DNA of 40,161 nt, taken from contig JAWQFJ010028288.1 in NCBI GenBank assembly GCA_034096865.1, positions 67,681 through 107,841 of the forward strand. The letters are read 5' to 3'. Position 1 is the first letter of the stretch. Every line of letters begins with the position of its first letter. The notes below the pieces were generated by a model. It was given only the letters and a program-made list of their open reading frames with translations, was not told the DNA's origin and made no database searches. Source of the stretch: Theodoxus fluviatilis. Taxonomy: Eukaryota > Mollusca > Gastropoda > Cycloneritida > Neritidae. Shown piece by piece: positions 1-10,935 of this stretch. Position numbers and translations under genes: made by a program.

Positions 1-490
1 TCCATCCTCGAGTGTTTTTGGAGACCCCATATTTCTGCTCTGTAAAGGAGAGATGCTTGCACTTGCGTATCAAACATACTCGTGAACACTTTCGTTTTCA
101 TGCGACGCAGTTTCCATAGTATCTTTAACTCCTGCACACCTTTTTGTTTTCCTCTAATGACTAAGTCATTTATGTAACAGAAAGGGGCAGCCCTGTTGAA
201 AACATGAATTCCAAATACGTATGTTGATTAGCTACCTCCAATCTAGACCCGTCAAGAAACCATTTTCCACCTGGAGTAAGGTGTCCACCTCTTTTAAACA
301 CCATGATTTTCGTCTTGTCAGTATTGACCTTCAAATCTAATTGTTCCGACACTTACCAAAGACTATCAATCTTATTTTTGGAGACCAGTGGGTGAAGTCG
401 ATAAGAGAATAACGTTGTCAGCAAAAAGTAGCAGAAACACTTCCGTCATGCCTGGCACCATCTGTACCCCATGTCTGCCTTTACTACGTA
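1..490 (-). mobile_element. LINE reverse transcriptase fragment, downstream half (degenerate)
   Basis: Minus-strand translation gives the end of a non-LTR retrotransposon reverse transcriptase. A stretch reading KGRHGVQMVPGMTEVFLLLF is followed by FADN, where the family has the catalytic FADD. Next comes LDLKVNTDKTKIMVFKRGG (about 320-250), the conserved block after the active site, then W-F-L-D-G and HTYLEF. Past a frameshift and stop near 170, the frame resumes as MFDTQVQASLLYRAEIWGLQ (about 60-1), the usual FDAQ...LLY..E.WG motif. It therefore continues off the left edge. The Asp-to-Asn change, frameshifts and stops make it a dead copy. It is the same kind of LINE as the C-terminal fragment near 26.6-27.3 kb, probably jockey/CR1-like; the clade is inferred from motifs only. 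It lies in the same orientation as the channel gene, in its next intron or downstream of it. Confidence 0.85.
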
Positions 491-526
491 TATAAAAACT
501 GCTGGCGCTGAACCTCCAGGTTTTGG

Positions 527-776
527 CATTTAAAAAAAGATCTGGTTCGAACCCGCAACCTCTCGAGAAAAGAGGGGGAAAAAGTAAGGTTCGAACCCGC
601 AACTTCTCACGTGTACAACAACGGGTGGGGTGGCTCTCTCTCTCTCTCTCGAATACCATACACACTTTTAAAAAAAAAGCTTCTGTGCGGATTCGAACCC
701 GTACGCGCATCCCCTACAACCAAGCATGTCCCAGCGACAAAAAAATATTCGACGCGCTACCGAGTGAGCTAATCCA
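527..776 (-). mobile_element. tRNA-derived SINE-like unit with repeated B boxes
   Basis: On the minus strand an A-box-like TAGCTCACTCGG (771-760) is followed 59 bp later by a near-perfect B box GGGTTCGAATCC (700-689) and then a T9 run, the normal RNA polymerase III terminator. The flanking GTACGG/CCGCAC can pair as a T stem. Two further modules follow, each with GTTGCGGGTTCGAACC (602-587 and 555-540) and its own T run. This is a polymerase III promoter head of the kind found in SINEs, with the 3' half duplicated twice. It directly abuts the hairpin element at 778. A functional tRNA is unlikely, because the anticodon region is too long and no clean acceptor stem is visible. Confidence 0.55.
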
Positions 777-777
777 T

Positions 778-1114
778 AAAGCTGTGAGGACCTTCCAGTA
801 AACCTGGAGGGATAAAAAAATCCTTCTTTCTCCTTCACCAATGTCCAATCTCCTCGAAATTACGTCACGTTATTCGACGTCAAATGATCACGTCACACAT
901 GCCAACACTTCCCTTGAGTCGGGACAGAGTTCCGTCCCTTGCCTTCTTTGCAACACCAAAACGTAAAAAAGTCACTTTCTTTTCAAACCTCGATTCTGAA
1001 AATTTGATACATTCGATCGGACCTAACTTCCAGTAAGTGTGCAAAATGTCAAGGAAATCCGTCCAGTAGTTTTTGAGATATCAGCCGTTAAGTCGGGACT
1101 GACACAGACAGACA

Positions 1115-1170
<56 letters not shown>

Positions 1171-1212
1171 GATAAAGCTGTGAGGACCTCCAGTAAACCT
1201 GGAGGGGTAATC
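778..1212 (-). mobile_element. Non-autonomous hairpin/microsatellite element, copy A
   Basis: Read on the minus strand, the element starts with the hairpin CCTCCAG-GTTTA-CTGGAGG (1205-1187) followed by TCCTCACAGCTTTAT. It continues with a (TG)n/(CTGT)n tract, then a ~270-bp core containing CAAAAACTACTGGACGGATT and GAGGTTTGAAAAGAAAGTGA, and ends in a second, imperfect copy of the same hairpin (810-791). A copy in the opposite orientation sits at 38609-38966 with the same order of parts. It interrupts the LINE reverse transcriptase between the INVIADY block (1227) and the KGRHGVQ block (490). The plan (palindromic end, microsatellite, conserved core) resembles Helentron-associated non-autonomous elements of bivalves and gastropods, but that class is an inference. 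No target duplication is evident. Confidence 0.65.
1116..1166. repeat. (CA)n microsatellite
   Basis: About 25 CA units lie inside hairpin element copy A, between its hairpin and its core. Copy B has (CTGT)n in the same place, so the tract is a built-in part of the element that changes between copies. Confidence 0.95.
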
Positions 1213-1226
1213 AGCAATTACGTTAA

Positions 1227-1905
<679 letters not shown>

Positions 1906-1910
1906 CTCAC

Positions 1911-2088
1911 CTTGGCGAAGGTCTCGAAGCTGTAGAAGGTGGACGCCAGCAGGTAGGTGTGGAGGGCCAGGCCCCAGAAGGCGCTTAGCAGCAGTAACGT
2001 CCACACAAGTCTGCCCAGCCTGGACTGCGTGGTGTGGATGTACAGCACGCCCAGCATGGAGGATCGCTCCGCAAAACGCGCCAGGATC
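1911..2088 (-). CDS. DEG/ENaC channel exon with first transmembrane segment
   Basis: A 178-nt exon on the minus strand bounded by CTACTGCACAG|G and CCAAG|GTGAGC. The first base completes an AG-ending codon, and 59 full codons follow, beginning [17 protein letters not shown] and continuing [20 protein letters not shown]. This matches the N-terminal cytoplasmic end and TM1 of degenerin/epithelial sodium channel proteins (ASIC and FaNaC types): an F-A-E-x-S-S/T stretch, a Gly-containing gating motif, an R-x-x-W entry, then a hydrophobic helix ending near H-T-Y-L-L-A. The family HG motif is LG here; the His is missing, the Gly kept. DEG/ENaC proteins form trimeric Na+ channels of the plasma membrane, gated by peptides, acid or force. 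Subfamily cannot be set from one exon. The rest of the gene lies left of the window. Its acceptor is the first unit of the 18-bp satellite. Confidence 0.75.
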
Positions 2089-5000
2089 CTGTGCAGTAGT
2101 GTGGCGCTGTACATTAGTGTGGCGCTGTGCAGTAGTGTGGCGCTGTACAGTAGTGTGGCACTGTACAGTAGTGTGGCACTGTACAGTAGTGTGGCACTGT
2201 ACAGTAGTGTGGCACTGTACAGTAGTGTGGCACTGTACAGTAGTGTGGCACTGTACAGTAGTGTGGCACTGTACAGTAGTGTGGCACTGTACAGTAGTGT
2301 GGCACTGTACAGTAGTGTGGCACTGTACAGTAGTGTGGCACTGTACAGTAGTGTGGCACTGTACAGTAGTGTGGCACTGTACAGTAGTGTGGCACTGTAC
2401 AGTAGTGTGGCACTGTACAGTAGTGTGGCACTGTACAGTAGTGTGGCACTGTACAGTAGTGTGGCACTGTACAGTAGTGTGGCACTGTACAGTAGTGTGG
2501 CACTGTACAGTAGTGTGGCACTGTACAGTAGTGTGGCACTGTACAGTAGTGTGGCACTGTACAGTAGTGTGGCACTGTACAGTAGTGTGGCACTGTACAG
2601 TAGTGTGGCACTGTACAGTAGTGTGGCACTGTACAGTAGTGTGGCACTGTACAGTAGTGTGGCACTGTACAGTAGTGTGGCACTGTACAGTAGTGTGGCA
2701 CTGTACAGTAGTGTGGCACTGTACAGTAGTGTGGCACTGTACAGTAGTGTGGCACTGTACAGTAGTGTGGCACTGTACAGTAGTGTGGCACTGTACAGTA
2801 GTGTGGCACTGTACAGTAGTGTGGCACTGTACAGTAGTGTGGCACTGTACAGTAGTGTGGCACTGTACAGTAGTGTGGCACTGTACAGTAGTGTGGCACT
2901 GTACAGTAGTGTGGCACTGTACAGTAGTGTGGCACTGTACAGTAGTGTGGCACTGTACAGTAGTGTGGCACTGTACAGTAGTGTGGCACTGTACAGTAGT
3001 GTGGCACTGTACAGTAGTGTGGCACTGTACAGTAGTGTGGCACTGTACAGTAGTGTGGCACTGTACAGTAGTGTGGCACTGTACAGTAGTGTGGCACTGT
3101 ACAGTAGTGTGGCACTGTACAGTAGTGTGGCACTGTACAGTAGTGTGGCACTGTACAGTAGTGTGGCACTGTACAGTAGTGTGGCACTGTACAGTAGTGT
3201 GGCACTGTACAGTAGTGTGGCACTGTACAGTAGTGTGGCACTGTACAGTAGTGTGGCACTGTACAGTAGTGTGGCACTGTACAGTAGTGTGGCACTGTAC
3301 AGTAGTGTGGCACTGTACAGTAGTGTGGCACTGTACAGTAGTGTGGCACTGTACAGTAGTGTGGCACTGTACAGTAGTGTGGCACTGTACAGTAGTGTGG
3401 CACTGTACAGTAGTGTGGCACTGTACAGTAGTGTGGCACTGTACAGTAGTGTGGCACTGTACAGTAGTGTGGCACTGTACAGTAGTGTGGCACTGTACAG
3501 TAGTGTGGCACTGTACAGTAGTGTGGCACTGTACAGTAGTGTGGCACTGTACAGTAGTGTGGCACTGTACAGTAGTGTGGCACTGTACAGTAGTGTGGCA
3601 CTGTACAGTAGTGTGGCACTGTACAGTAGTGTGGCACTGTACAGTAGTGTGGCACTGTACAGTAGTGTGGCACTGTACAGTAGTGTGGCACTGTACAGTA
3701 GTGTGGCACTGTACAGTAGTGTGGCACTGTACAGTAGTGTGGCACTGTACAGTAGTGTGGCACTGTACAGTAGTGTGGCACTGTACAGTAGTGTGGCACT
3801 GTACAGTAGTGTGGCACTGTACAGTAGTGTGGCACTGTACAGTAGTGTGGCACTGTACAGTAGTGTGGCACTGTACAGTAGTGTGGCACTGTACAGTAGT
3901 GTGGCACTGTACAGTAGTGTGGCACTGTACAGTAGTGTGGCACTGTACAGTAGTGTGGCACTGTACAGTAGTGTGGCACTGTACAGTAGTGTGGCACTGT
4001 ACAGTAGTGTGGCACTGTACAGTAGTGTGGCACTGTACAGTAGTGTGGCACTGTACAGTAGTGTGGCACTGTACAGTAGTGTGGCACTGTACAGTAGTGT
4101 GGCACTGTACAGTAGTGTGGCACTGTACAGTAGTGTGGCACTGTACAGTAGTGTGGCACTGTACAGTAGTGTGGCACTGTACAGTAGTGTGGCACTGTAC
4201 AGTAGTGTGGCACTGTACAGTAGTGTGGCACTGTACAGTAGTGTGGCACTGTACAGTAGTGTGGCACTGTACAGTAGTGTGGCACTGTACAGTAGTGTGG
4301 CACTGTACAGTAGTGTGGCACTGTACAGTAGTGTGGCACTGTACAGTAGTGTGGCACTGTACAGTAGTGTGGCACTGTACAGTAGTGTGGCACTGTACAG
4401 TAGTGTGGCACTGTACAGTAGTGTGGCACTGTACAGTAGTGTGGCACTGTACAGTAGTGTGGCACTGTACAGTAGTGTGGCACTGTACAGTAGTGTGGCA
4501 CTGTACAGTAGTGTGGCACTGTACAGTAGTGTGGCACTGTACAGTAGTGTGGCACTGTACAGTAGTGTGGCACTGTACAGTAGTGTGGCACTGTACAGTA
4601 GTGTGGCACTGTACAGTAGTGTGGCACTGTACAGTAGTGTGGCACTGTACAGTAGTGTGGCACTGTACAGTAGTGTGGCACTGTACAGTAGTGTGGCACT
4701 GTACAGTAGTGTGGCACTGTACAGTAGTGTGGCACTGTACAGTAGTGTGGCACTGTACAGTAGTGTGGCACTGTACAGTAGTGTGGCACTGTACAGTAGT
4801 GTGGCACTGTACAGTAGTGTGGCACTGTACAGTAGTGTGGCACTGTACAGTAGTGTGGCACTGTACAGTAGTGTGGCACTGTACAGTAGTGTGGCACTGT
4901 ACAGTAGTGTGGCACTGTACAGTAGTGTGGCACTGTACAGTAGTGTGGCACTGTACAGTAGTGTGGCACTGTACAGTAGTGTGGCACTGTACAGTAGTGT

Positions 5001-8000
5001 GGCACTGTACAGTAGTGTGGCACTGTACAGTAGTGTGGCACTGTACAGTAGTGTGGCACTGTACAGTAGTGTGGCACTGTACAGTAGTGTGGCACTGTAC
5101 AGTAGTGTGGCACTGTACAGTAGTGTGGCACTGTACAGTAGTGTGGCACTGTACAGTAGTGTGGCACTGTACAGTAGTGTGGCACTGTACAGTAGTGTGG
5201 CACTGTACAGTAGTGTGGCACTGTACAGTAGTGTGGCACTGTACAGTAGTGTGGCACTGTACAGTAGTGTGGCACTGTACAGTAGTGTGGCACTGTACAG
5301 TAGTGTGGCACTGTACAGTAGTGTGGCACTGTACAGTAGTGTGGCACTGTACAGTAGTGTGGCACTGTACAGTAGTGTGGCACTGTACAGTAGTGTGGCA
5401 CTGTACAGTAGTGTGGCACTGTACAGTAGTGTGGCACTGTACAGTAGTGTGGCACTGTACAGTAGTGTGGCACTGTACAGTAGTGTGGCACTGTACAGTA
5501 GTGTGGCACTGTACAGTAGTGTGGCACTGTACAGTAGTGTGGCACTGTACAGTAGTGTGGCACTGTACAGTAGTGTGGCACTGTACAGTAGTGTGGCACT
5601 GTACAGTAGTGTGGCACTGTACAGTAGTGTGGCACTGTACAGTAGTGTGGCACTGTACAGTAGTGTGGCACTGTACAGTAGTGTGGCACTGTACAGTAGT
5701 GTGGCACTGTACAGTAGTGTGGCACTGTACAGTAGTGTGGCACTGTACAGTAGTGTGGCACTGTACAGTAGTGTGGCACTGTACAGTAGTGTGGCACTGT
5801 ACAGTAGTGTGGCACTGTACAGTAGTGTGGCACTGTACAGTAGTGTGGCACTGTACAGTAGTGTGGCACTGTACAGTAGTGTGGCACTGTACAGTAGTGT
5901 GGCACTGTACAGTAGTGTGGCACTGTACAGTAGTGTGGCACTGTACAGTAGTGTGGCACTGTACAGTAGTGTGGCACTGTACAGTAGTGTGGCACTGTAC
6001 AGTAGTGTGGCACTGTACAGTAGTGTGGCACTGTACAGTAGTGTGGCACTGTACAGTAGTGTGGCACTGTACAGTAGTGTGGCACTGTACAGTAGTGTGG
6101 CACTGTACAGTAGTGTGGCACTGTACAGTAGTGTGGCACTGTACAGTAGTGTGGCACTGTACAGTAGTGTGGCACTGTACAGTAGTGTGGCACTGTACAG
6201 TAGTGTGGCACTGTACAGTAGTGTGGCACTGTACAGTAGTGTGGCACTGTACAGTAGTGTGGCACTGTACAGTAGTGTGGCACTGTACAGTAGTGTGGCA
6301 CTGTACAGTAGTGTGGCACTGTACAGTAGTGTGGCACTGTACAGTAGTGTGGCACTGTACAGTAGTGTGGCACTGTACAGTAGTGTGGCACTGTACAGTA
6401 GTGTGGCACTGTACAGTAGTGTGGCACTGTACAGTAGTGTGGCACTGTACAGTAGTGTGGCACTGTACAGTAGTGTGGCACTGTACAGTAGTGTGGCACT
6501 GTACAGTAGTGTGGCACTGTACAGTAGTGTGGCACTGTACAGTAGTGTGGCACTGTACAGTAGTGTGGCACTGTACAGTAGTGTGGCACTGTACAGTAGT
6601 GTGGCACTGTACAGTAGTGTGGCACTGTACAGTAGTGTGGCACTGTACAGTAGTGTGGCACTGTACAGTAGTGTGGCACTGTACAGTAGTGTGGCACTGT
6701 ACAGTAGTGTGGCACTGTACAGTAGTGTGGCACTGTACAGTAGTGTGGCACTGTACAGTAGTGTGGCACTGTACAGTAGTGTGGCACTGTACAGTAGTGT
6801 GGCACTGTACAGTAGTGTGGCACTGTACAGTAGTGTGGCACTGTACAGTAGTGTGGCACTGTACAGTAGTGTGGCACTGTACAGTAGTGTGGCACTGTAC
6901 AGTAGTGTGGCACTGTACAGTAGTGTGGCACTGTACAGTAGTGTGGCACTGTACAGTAGTGTGGCACTGTACAGTAGTGTGGCACTGTACAGTAGTGTGG
7001 CACTGTACAGTAGTGTGGCACTGTACAGTAGTGTGGCACTGTACAGTAGTGTGGCACTGTACAGTAGTGTGGCACTGTACAGTAGTGTGGCACTGTACAG
7101 TAGTGTGGCACTGTACAGTAGTGTGGCACTGTACAGTAGTGTGGCACTGTACAGTAGTGTGGCACTGTACAGTAGTGTGGCACTGTACAGTAGTGTGGCA
7201 CTGTACAGTAGTGTGGCACTGTACAGTAGTGTGGCACTGTACAGTAGTGTGGCACTGTACAGTAGTGTGGCACTGTACAGTAGTGTGGCACTGTACAGTA
7301 GTGTGGCACTGTACAGTAGTGTGGCACTGTACAGTAGTGTGGCACTGTACAGTAGTGTGGCACTGTACAGTAGTGTGGCACTGTACAGTAGTGTGGCACT
7401 GTACAGTAGTGTGGCACTGTACAGTAGTGTGGCACTGTACAGTAGTGTGGCACTGTACAGTAGTGTGGCACTGTACAGTAGTGTGGCACTGTACAGTAGT
7501 GTGGCACTGTACAGTAGTGTGGCACTGTACAGTAGTGTGGCACTGTACAGTAGTGTGGCACTGTACAGTAGTGTGGCACTGTACAGTAGTGTGGCACTGT
7601 ACAGTAGTGTGGCACTGTACAGTAGTGTGGCACTGTACAGTAGTGTGGCACTGTACAGTAGTGTGGCACTGTACAGTAGTGTGGCACTGTACAGTAGTGT
7701 GGCACTGTACAGTAGTGTGGCACTGTACAGTAGTGTGGCACTGTACAGTAGTGTGGCACTGTACAGTAGTGTGGCACTGTACAGTAGTGTGGCACTGTAC
7801 AGTAGTGTGGCACTGTACAGTAGTGTGGCACTGTACAGTAGTGTGGCACTGTACAGTAGTGTGGCACTGTACAGTAGTGTGGCACTGTACAGTAGTGTGG
7901 CACTGTACAGTAGTGTGGCACTGTACAGTAGTGTGGCACTGTACAGTAGTGTGGCACTGTACAGTAGTGTGGCACTGTACAGTAGTGTGGCACTGTACAG

Positions 8001-8107
8001 TAGTGTGGCGCTGTACAGTAGTGTGGCACTGTACAGTAGTGTGGCACTGTACAGTAGTGTGGCACTGTATAGTAGTGTGACACAGTACAGTAGTGTGGCA
8101 CTGTACA
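2089..8107. repeat. 18-bp satellite, 334 units
   Basis: The plus-strand unit is CTGTACAGTAGTGTGGCA and the minus-strand unit TGCCACACTACTGTACAG. Complete units run from 2089 to 8100, with a partial one to 8107. Variants occur only in the three units next to the exon (CTGTGCAG..., ATTAG...) and in the last few units (8008-8100); the interior copies look identical. Because 18 is a multiple of 3, several frames stay open for about 2,000 codons; these are not taken as genes. On the minus strand each unit ends in CTAC-TGTACAG, which resembles a branch point plus a 3' splice site, and the exon-proximal unit is the acceptor of the TM1 exon. Such uniformity implies recent expansion or homogenisation, and the true copy number may differ from the assembly. 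Confidence 0.97.
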
Positions 8108-8791
8108 ATGTCACGACTCAAATACGTTGTGTAACTTTAAATCCACTTCCGGTTTCTTTAAAAACCGGCATGATGCACCTTTAAGTGTTTTGCAATGTCA
8201 GCACTTGCTGACTCAGCATTTTAAAACTGTTTCGCACGTGAGATTCAAGTTGTCCTGCGGCGGCATGTGTAAAACACTTTCTTTGCGCGTGAATGGATCC
8301 TATATAAAGGGTAAGTTTTTCCTATCGGGGGCTTGGGATTTGGTACAACATTTCGTCGTATGTTGTGTGTGGATTTTTTTCTGAGCACTGTCTCAGGGGG
8401 CCTTGTGCCCAAGTGGCAAGACCTGGTTTTTGCTTGCCGGTCTCTTTACTGGTATTGTAAAGACGGAGTGGACGTTTTTGGTGACGTCTTGACAAAATTC
8501 TTTAACTGTGACATTGTGACGGTCCGGAGCCTTTTCTTTTGTGGTTTCATCTCGTCTTCGTAGTGCCATGCCTGCGAAAGTCTGTCGTCTTCTGAAGACT
8601 TCAGAGAAACGCCGACAACGACGGTGTTCCAGCACGGCAAGACTGTCACCGTGTTTTGTGTTGTGTGCGCCTGAGGTCTTGGTGCAGAGCCGTCACGCTT
8701 GGCGAGTTGGAGGTAGGGGCGGTGGACGTCCTTGACTTGGGTTAAAATTCGTGAAGAGGTTCGACGTGCAGTTTGCAGTTGAATTGAAATA
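8108..8791. other. Unique intronic sequence, no gene recognised
   Basis: Lies in the channel gene's large intron. It contains a TATA-like CCTATATAAAGGG (about 8308-8320, plus strand). Short open frames of 64-85 codons on both strands show no recognisable motif, so none is called. It could be a decayed retroelement leader, but nothing specific supports that. Confidence 0.5.
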
Positions 8792-9265
8792 TTGTTGAAG
8801 TCGTTGATGTTTGGAGGAGTTTGTTGGGTTTGCTGTGGACTTACTGCTGAAGTGTTGAAGTCCTTGTTTAGAGGAGTTTGTTGGGTTTGCTGTGGACTTA
8901 CTGCTGAAGTGTTAAAGTCGTTGATGTTTGGAGGAGTTTGTTGGGTTTGCTGTGGACTTACTGCTGAAGTGTTCTGGCATACTGGAATTGTTGAAGTCGT
9001 TGATGTTTGGAGGAGTTTGTTGGGTTTGCTGTGGACTTACTGCTGAAGTGTTGAAGTCGTTGATGTTTGGAGGGGTTTGTTGGGTTTGCTGTGGACTTAC
9101 TGCTGAAGTGTTGAAGTCGTTGATGTTTGGAGGAGTTTGTTGGGTTTGCTGTGGACTTACTGCTGAAGTGTTCTGGCATACTGGAATTGTTGAAGTCGTT
9201 GATGTTTGGAGGAGTTTGTTGGGTTTGCTGTGGACTTACTGCTGAAGTGTTCTGGCATACTGGAA
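8792..9265. repeat. 60-bp minisatellite with optional 19-bp insert
   Basis: Seven copies of a 60-bp unit beginning GTTGAAGTCGTTGATGTTTG. Three copies are followed by an extra 19-bp block containing CTGGCATACTGGAATT, giving two unit lengths (60 and 79 bp). One copy (about 8854-8910) is shortened and changed to CCTTGTTTAG. Intronic. Confidence 0.93.
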
Positions 9266-9393
9266 TTGGCAAATTTTAAGTTTGTGATTTTATTTGCACT
9301 GACTGCAATCAAGCAATTTCCCCTTAAAACCAAAACAAATTAATATCTGCACGTTACTACAACTCTATCAGTAGGTCTTCCACCCGGGCCGTG

Positions 9394-9456
9394 ACATACA
9401 GTAGGGTGACTCTGTACAGTAGTGTGTCATTGTACAGGTATAGGGCAGTGTACAGG
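9394..9456. repeat. Dispersed relics of the 18-bp satellite motif
   Basis: GACATACAGTAGGGTGAC, TCTGTACAGTAGTGTGTCAT, TGTACAGGTATAGGGCAG and TGTACAGG form a short, degenerate run of the same TGTACAGTAGTGTG motif that makes up the 6-kb satellite, 1.3 kb beyond its end and in the same intron. It may be the old seed or a decayed outlier of the array. Confidence 0.7.
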
Positions 9457-9497
9457 GGGGGTGGGGTGGCATCACCGCCTGGAAAAGAACAGAACAC

Positions 9498-9501
<4 letters not shown>

Positions 9502-9544
<43 letters not shown>

Positions 9545-9698
9545 CTCTTTCCACCCAGACGCACAAGCAGACAGACACAGAAACAGACCAGACATACAAC
9601 AAAAGCAGACACTGGCAAGAGTTATTTCACGCGTATGCGCGTACACACACATACACACACACACACACACGCACGCAAACACACAGACACACATATAA

Positions 9699-9730
<32 letters not shown>

Positions 9731-9770
9731 GCACGATAACATACACACACATATAAACACATACACACAC
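9502..9770. repeat. Two (CA)n microsatellites
   Basis: CA tracts at about 9502-9543 and 9643-9770 (the latter with CG and TA interruptions), separated by about 100 bp of unique sequence. They lie just downstream, in gene sense, of the 5' splice site at 9786. Confidence 0.93.
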
Positions 9771-9786
9771 ACGTATGCAGGGTTAC

Positions 9787-9893
9787 CTGGATGGGCTACT
9801 CAACTCCTCCAGATCTGCATCTTCATCCGTGACCATCCTGGGGGTCAAGGAGTTTGACCTTTGGTAAGACATTCCCGCCTTGGTGTCTGGATA
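9787..9893 (-). CDS. DEG/ENaC gene, N-terminal cytoplasmic exon
   Basis: On the minus strand a pyrimidine-rich acceptor CTGTCCCTGCTTGCAG precedes TATCCAGACACC, and the exon ends CCATCCAG|GTAACC. In frame it reads YPDTKAG then MSYQRSNSLTPRMVTDEDAD and LEELSSPS, with two bases left over. Those two bases (AG) plus the first G of the TM1 exon make Arg and keep the frame open into ILARFAE; this phase match is the main support. The acidic, Ser-rich sequence suits a cytoplasmic N terminus. The exon is either internal (from 9893) or, with an alternative promoter, a first exon starting at the ATG at 9872-9870. It looks unlike the repeats around it. Confidence 0.65.
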
Positions 9894-9917
9894 CTGCAAG
9901 CAGGGACAGCAGCACTG

Positions 9918-9956
9918 TGACGTCACTGACCGCACCGTATTCTGCTCGTGACGTCA
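9918..9956. promoter_or_regulatory. Pair of CRE-like palindromes
   Basis: Two full TGACGTCA palindromes at 9918-9925 and 9949-9956, 46 and 77 bp upstream of the ATG at 9872 on the minus strand. This is the canonical CREB/ATF site. They would suit an alternative promoter for the 9.8-kb exon. Chance is not excluded, because the same motif also occurs inside transposable elements in this window. Confidence 0.3.
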
Positions 9957-9985
9957 TTTAGATTGCCTCTTTACTCATGGCAACA

Positions 9986-10127
<142 letters not shown>

Positions 10128-10171
10128 ACAGTGAATAACAGAGGAGCATTGTCCATCAAGTAATATGCAAC

Positions 10172-10935
10172 AACAGAATACAGCCCTCTGCTGTTTCTAC
10201 TGCACATCCAACCACTCTCCAATGTAATTGACAGTCAATCAGTCTCTCGCAGTGAATTTGCTGATGATACCAAGCTCTACAACTCCTCCCATCCCAATCA
10301 AATCCACTCTCTTCTTTCTACCAGCGAACACTGTATCTCTGACGTGAAACGGTGGATGACCCGGAACAAGCTCCAACTCAATGACTCAAAAACTGAAGCA
10401 CTCCTGGTGGGCGGCGGAGGCAAATCGGATCAGGCCCTCAAACTAACCATTGGTCACAGTGACATCGTTTTCTCTCAGTCTGTTAGAAAATTAGGCGTCA
10501 TGTTTGATGATGATCTGTCAATGAGATCTCATGTCAACAAAGTCTATCAGTTAGCATATTATGAGCTAAGGAAAATTAGTACCATTCGTCATTATCTTTC
10601 TCAGCAGGCCACCAAAACGCTCATCACATCACTTGTCCTGTCTCGTCTCGACTATGGAAACTCTCTTCTCGCTGGCATCCCCGACACTCTGCTTAACAAA
10701 CTCCAGAAAGTTCAGAATATCGCTGCTAGGCTAGTTTTTTTATGTCCCAAGCGTACCCATGTCTCATCACTCCTACATACACTTTACTGGCTCCCCATCT
10801 CTCAGAGGATATATTATAAACTTGCTACTTTGTGCTTCAAGGCCATCGATAAAACCGCAACACATGCTCTTACAGAAATCCTTGCAGTCTACACGCCCTC
10901 CAGATATCTACGCTCAGCTGCTGACTCTAGAATAC
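10172..10935 (+). mobile_element. L2/CR1-like LINE fragment, RT C-terminal part
   Basis: The frame opens with YSPLLFLLHIQPLSNVI and reaches the active-site box EFADDTKLY at about 10254-10280, with both Asp residues intact. It continues through WMTRNKLQLNDSKTEALLVG, KLGVMFDDDLSMRSHVN, LSRLDYGNSLLAGIP, LQKVQNIAARLVF, LYWLPISQRI and YTPSRYLRSAADSR. That is the standard order of the RT thumb and the region after it in L2/Rex1/CR1-type LINEs. The N-terminal part is missing (5' truncation, typical of LINE retrotransposition) and the C terminus breaks off after SRILR, where unrelated AT-rich sequence begins. The frame is open for about 250 codons, so the copy is fairly young but incomplete. Compare the related but distinct copy at 37.7 kb. 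Confidence 0.88.

Noticed and set aside
682..776. Functional tRNA gene on the minus strand
   Set aside because: A and B boxes are good, but no acceptor stem pairs and the anticodon-arm region is too long; it fits a SINE head better.
9357..9489. Exon-like minus-strand segment after TTCTTTTCCAG with frame LYTALYLYNDTLLYRVTLLY
   Set aside because: Joining it to the 9.8-kb exon gives an immediate TGA, the frame consists of satellite-like motifs, and no good donor follows. At most a poison exon.
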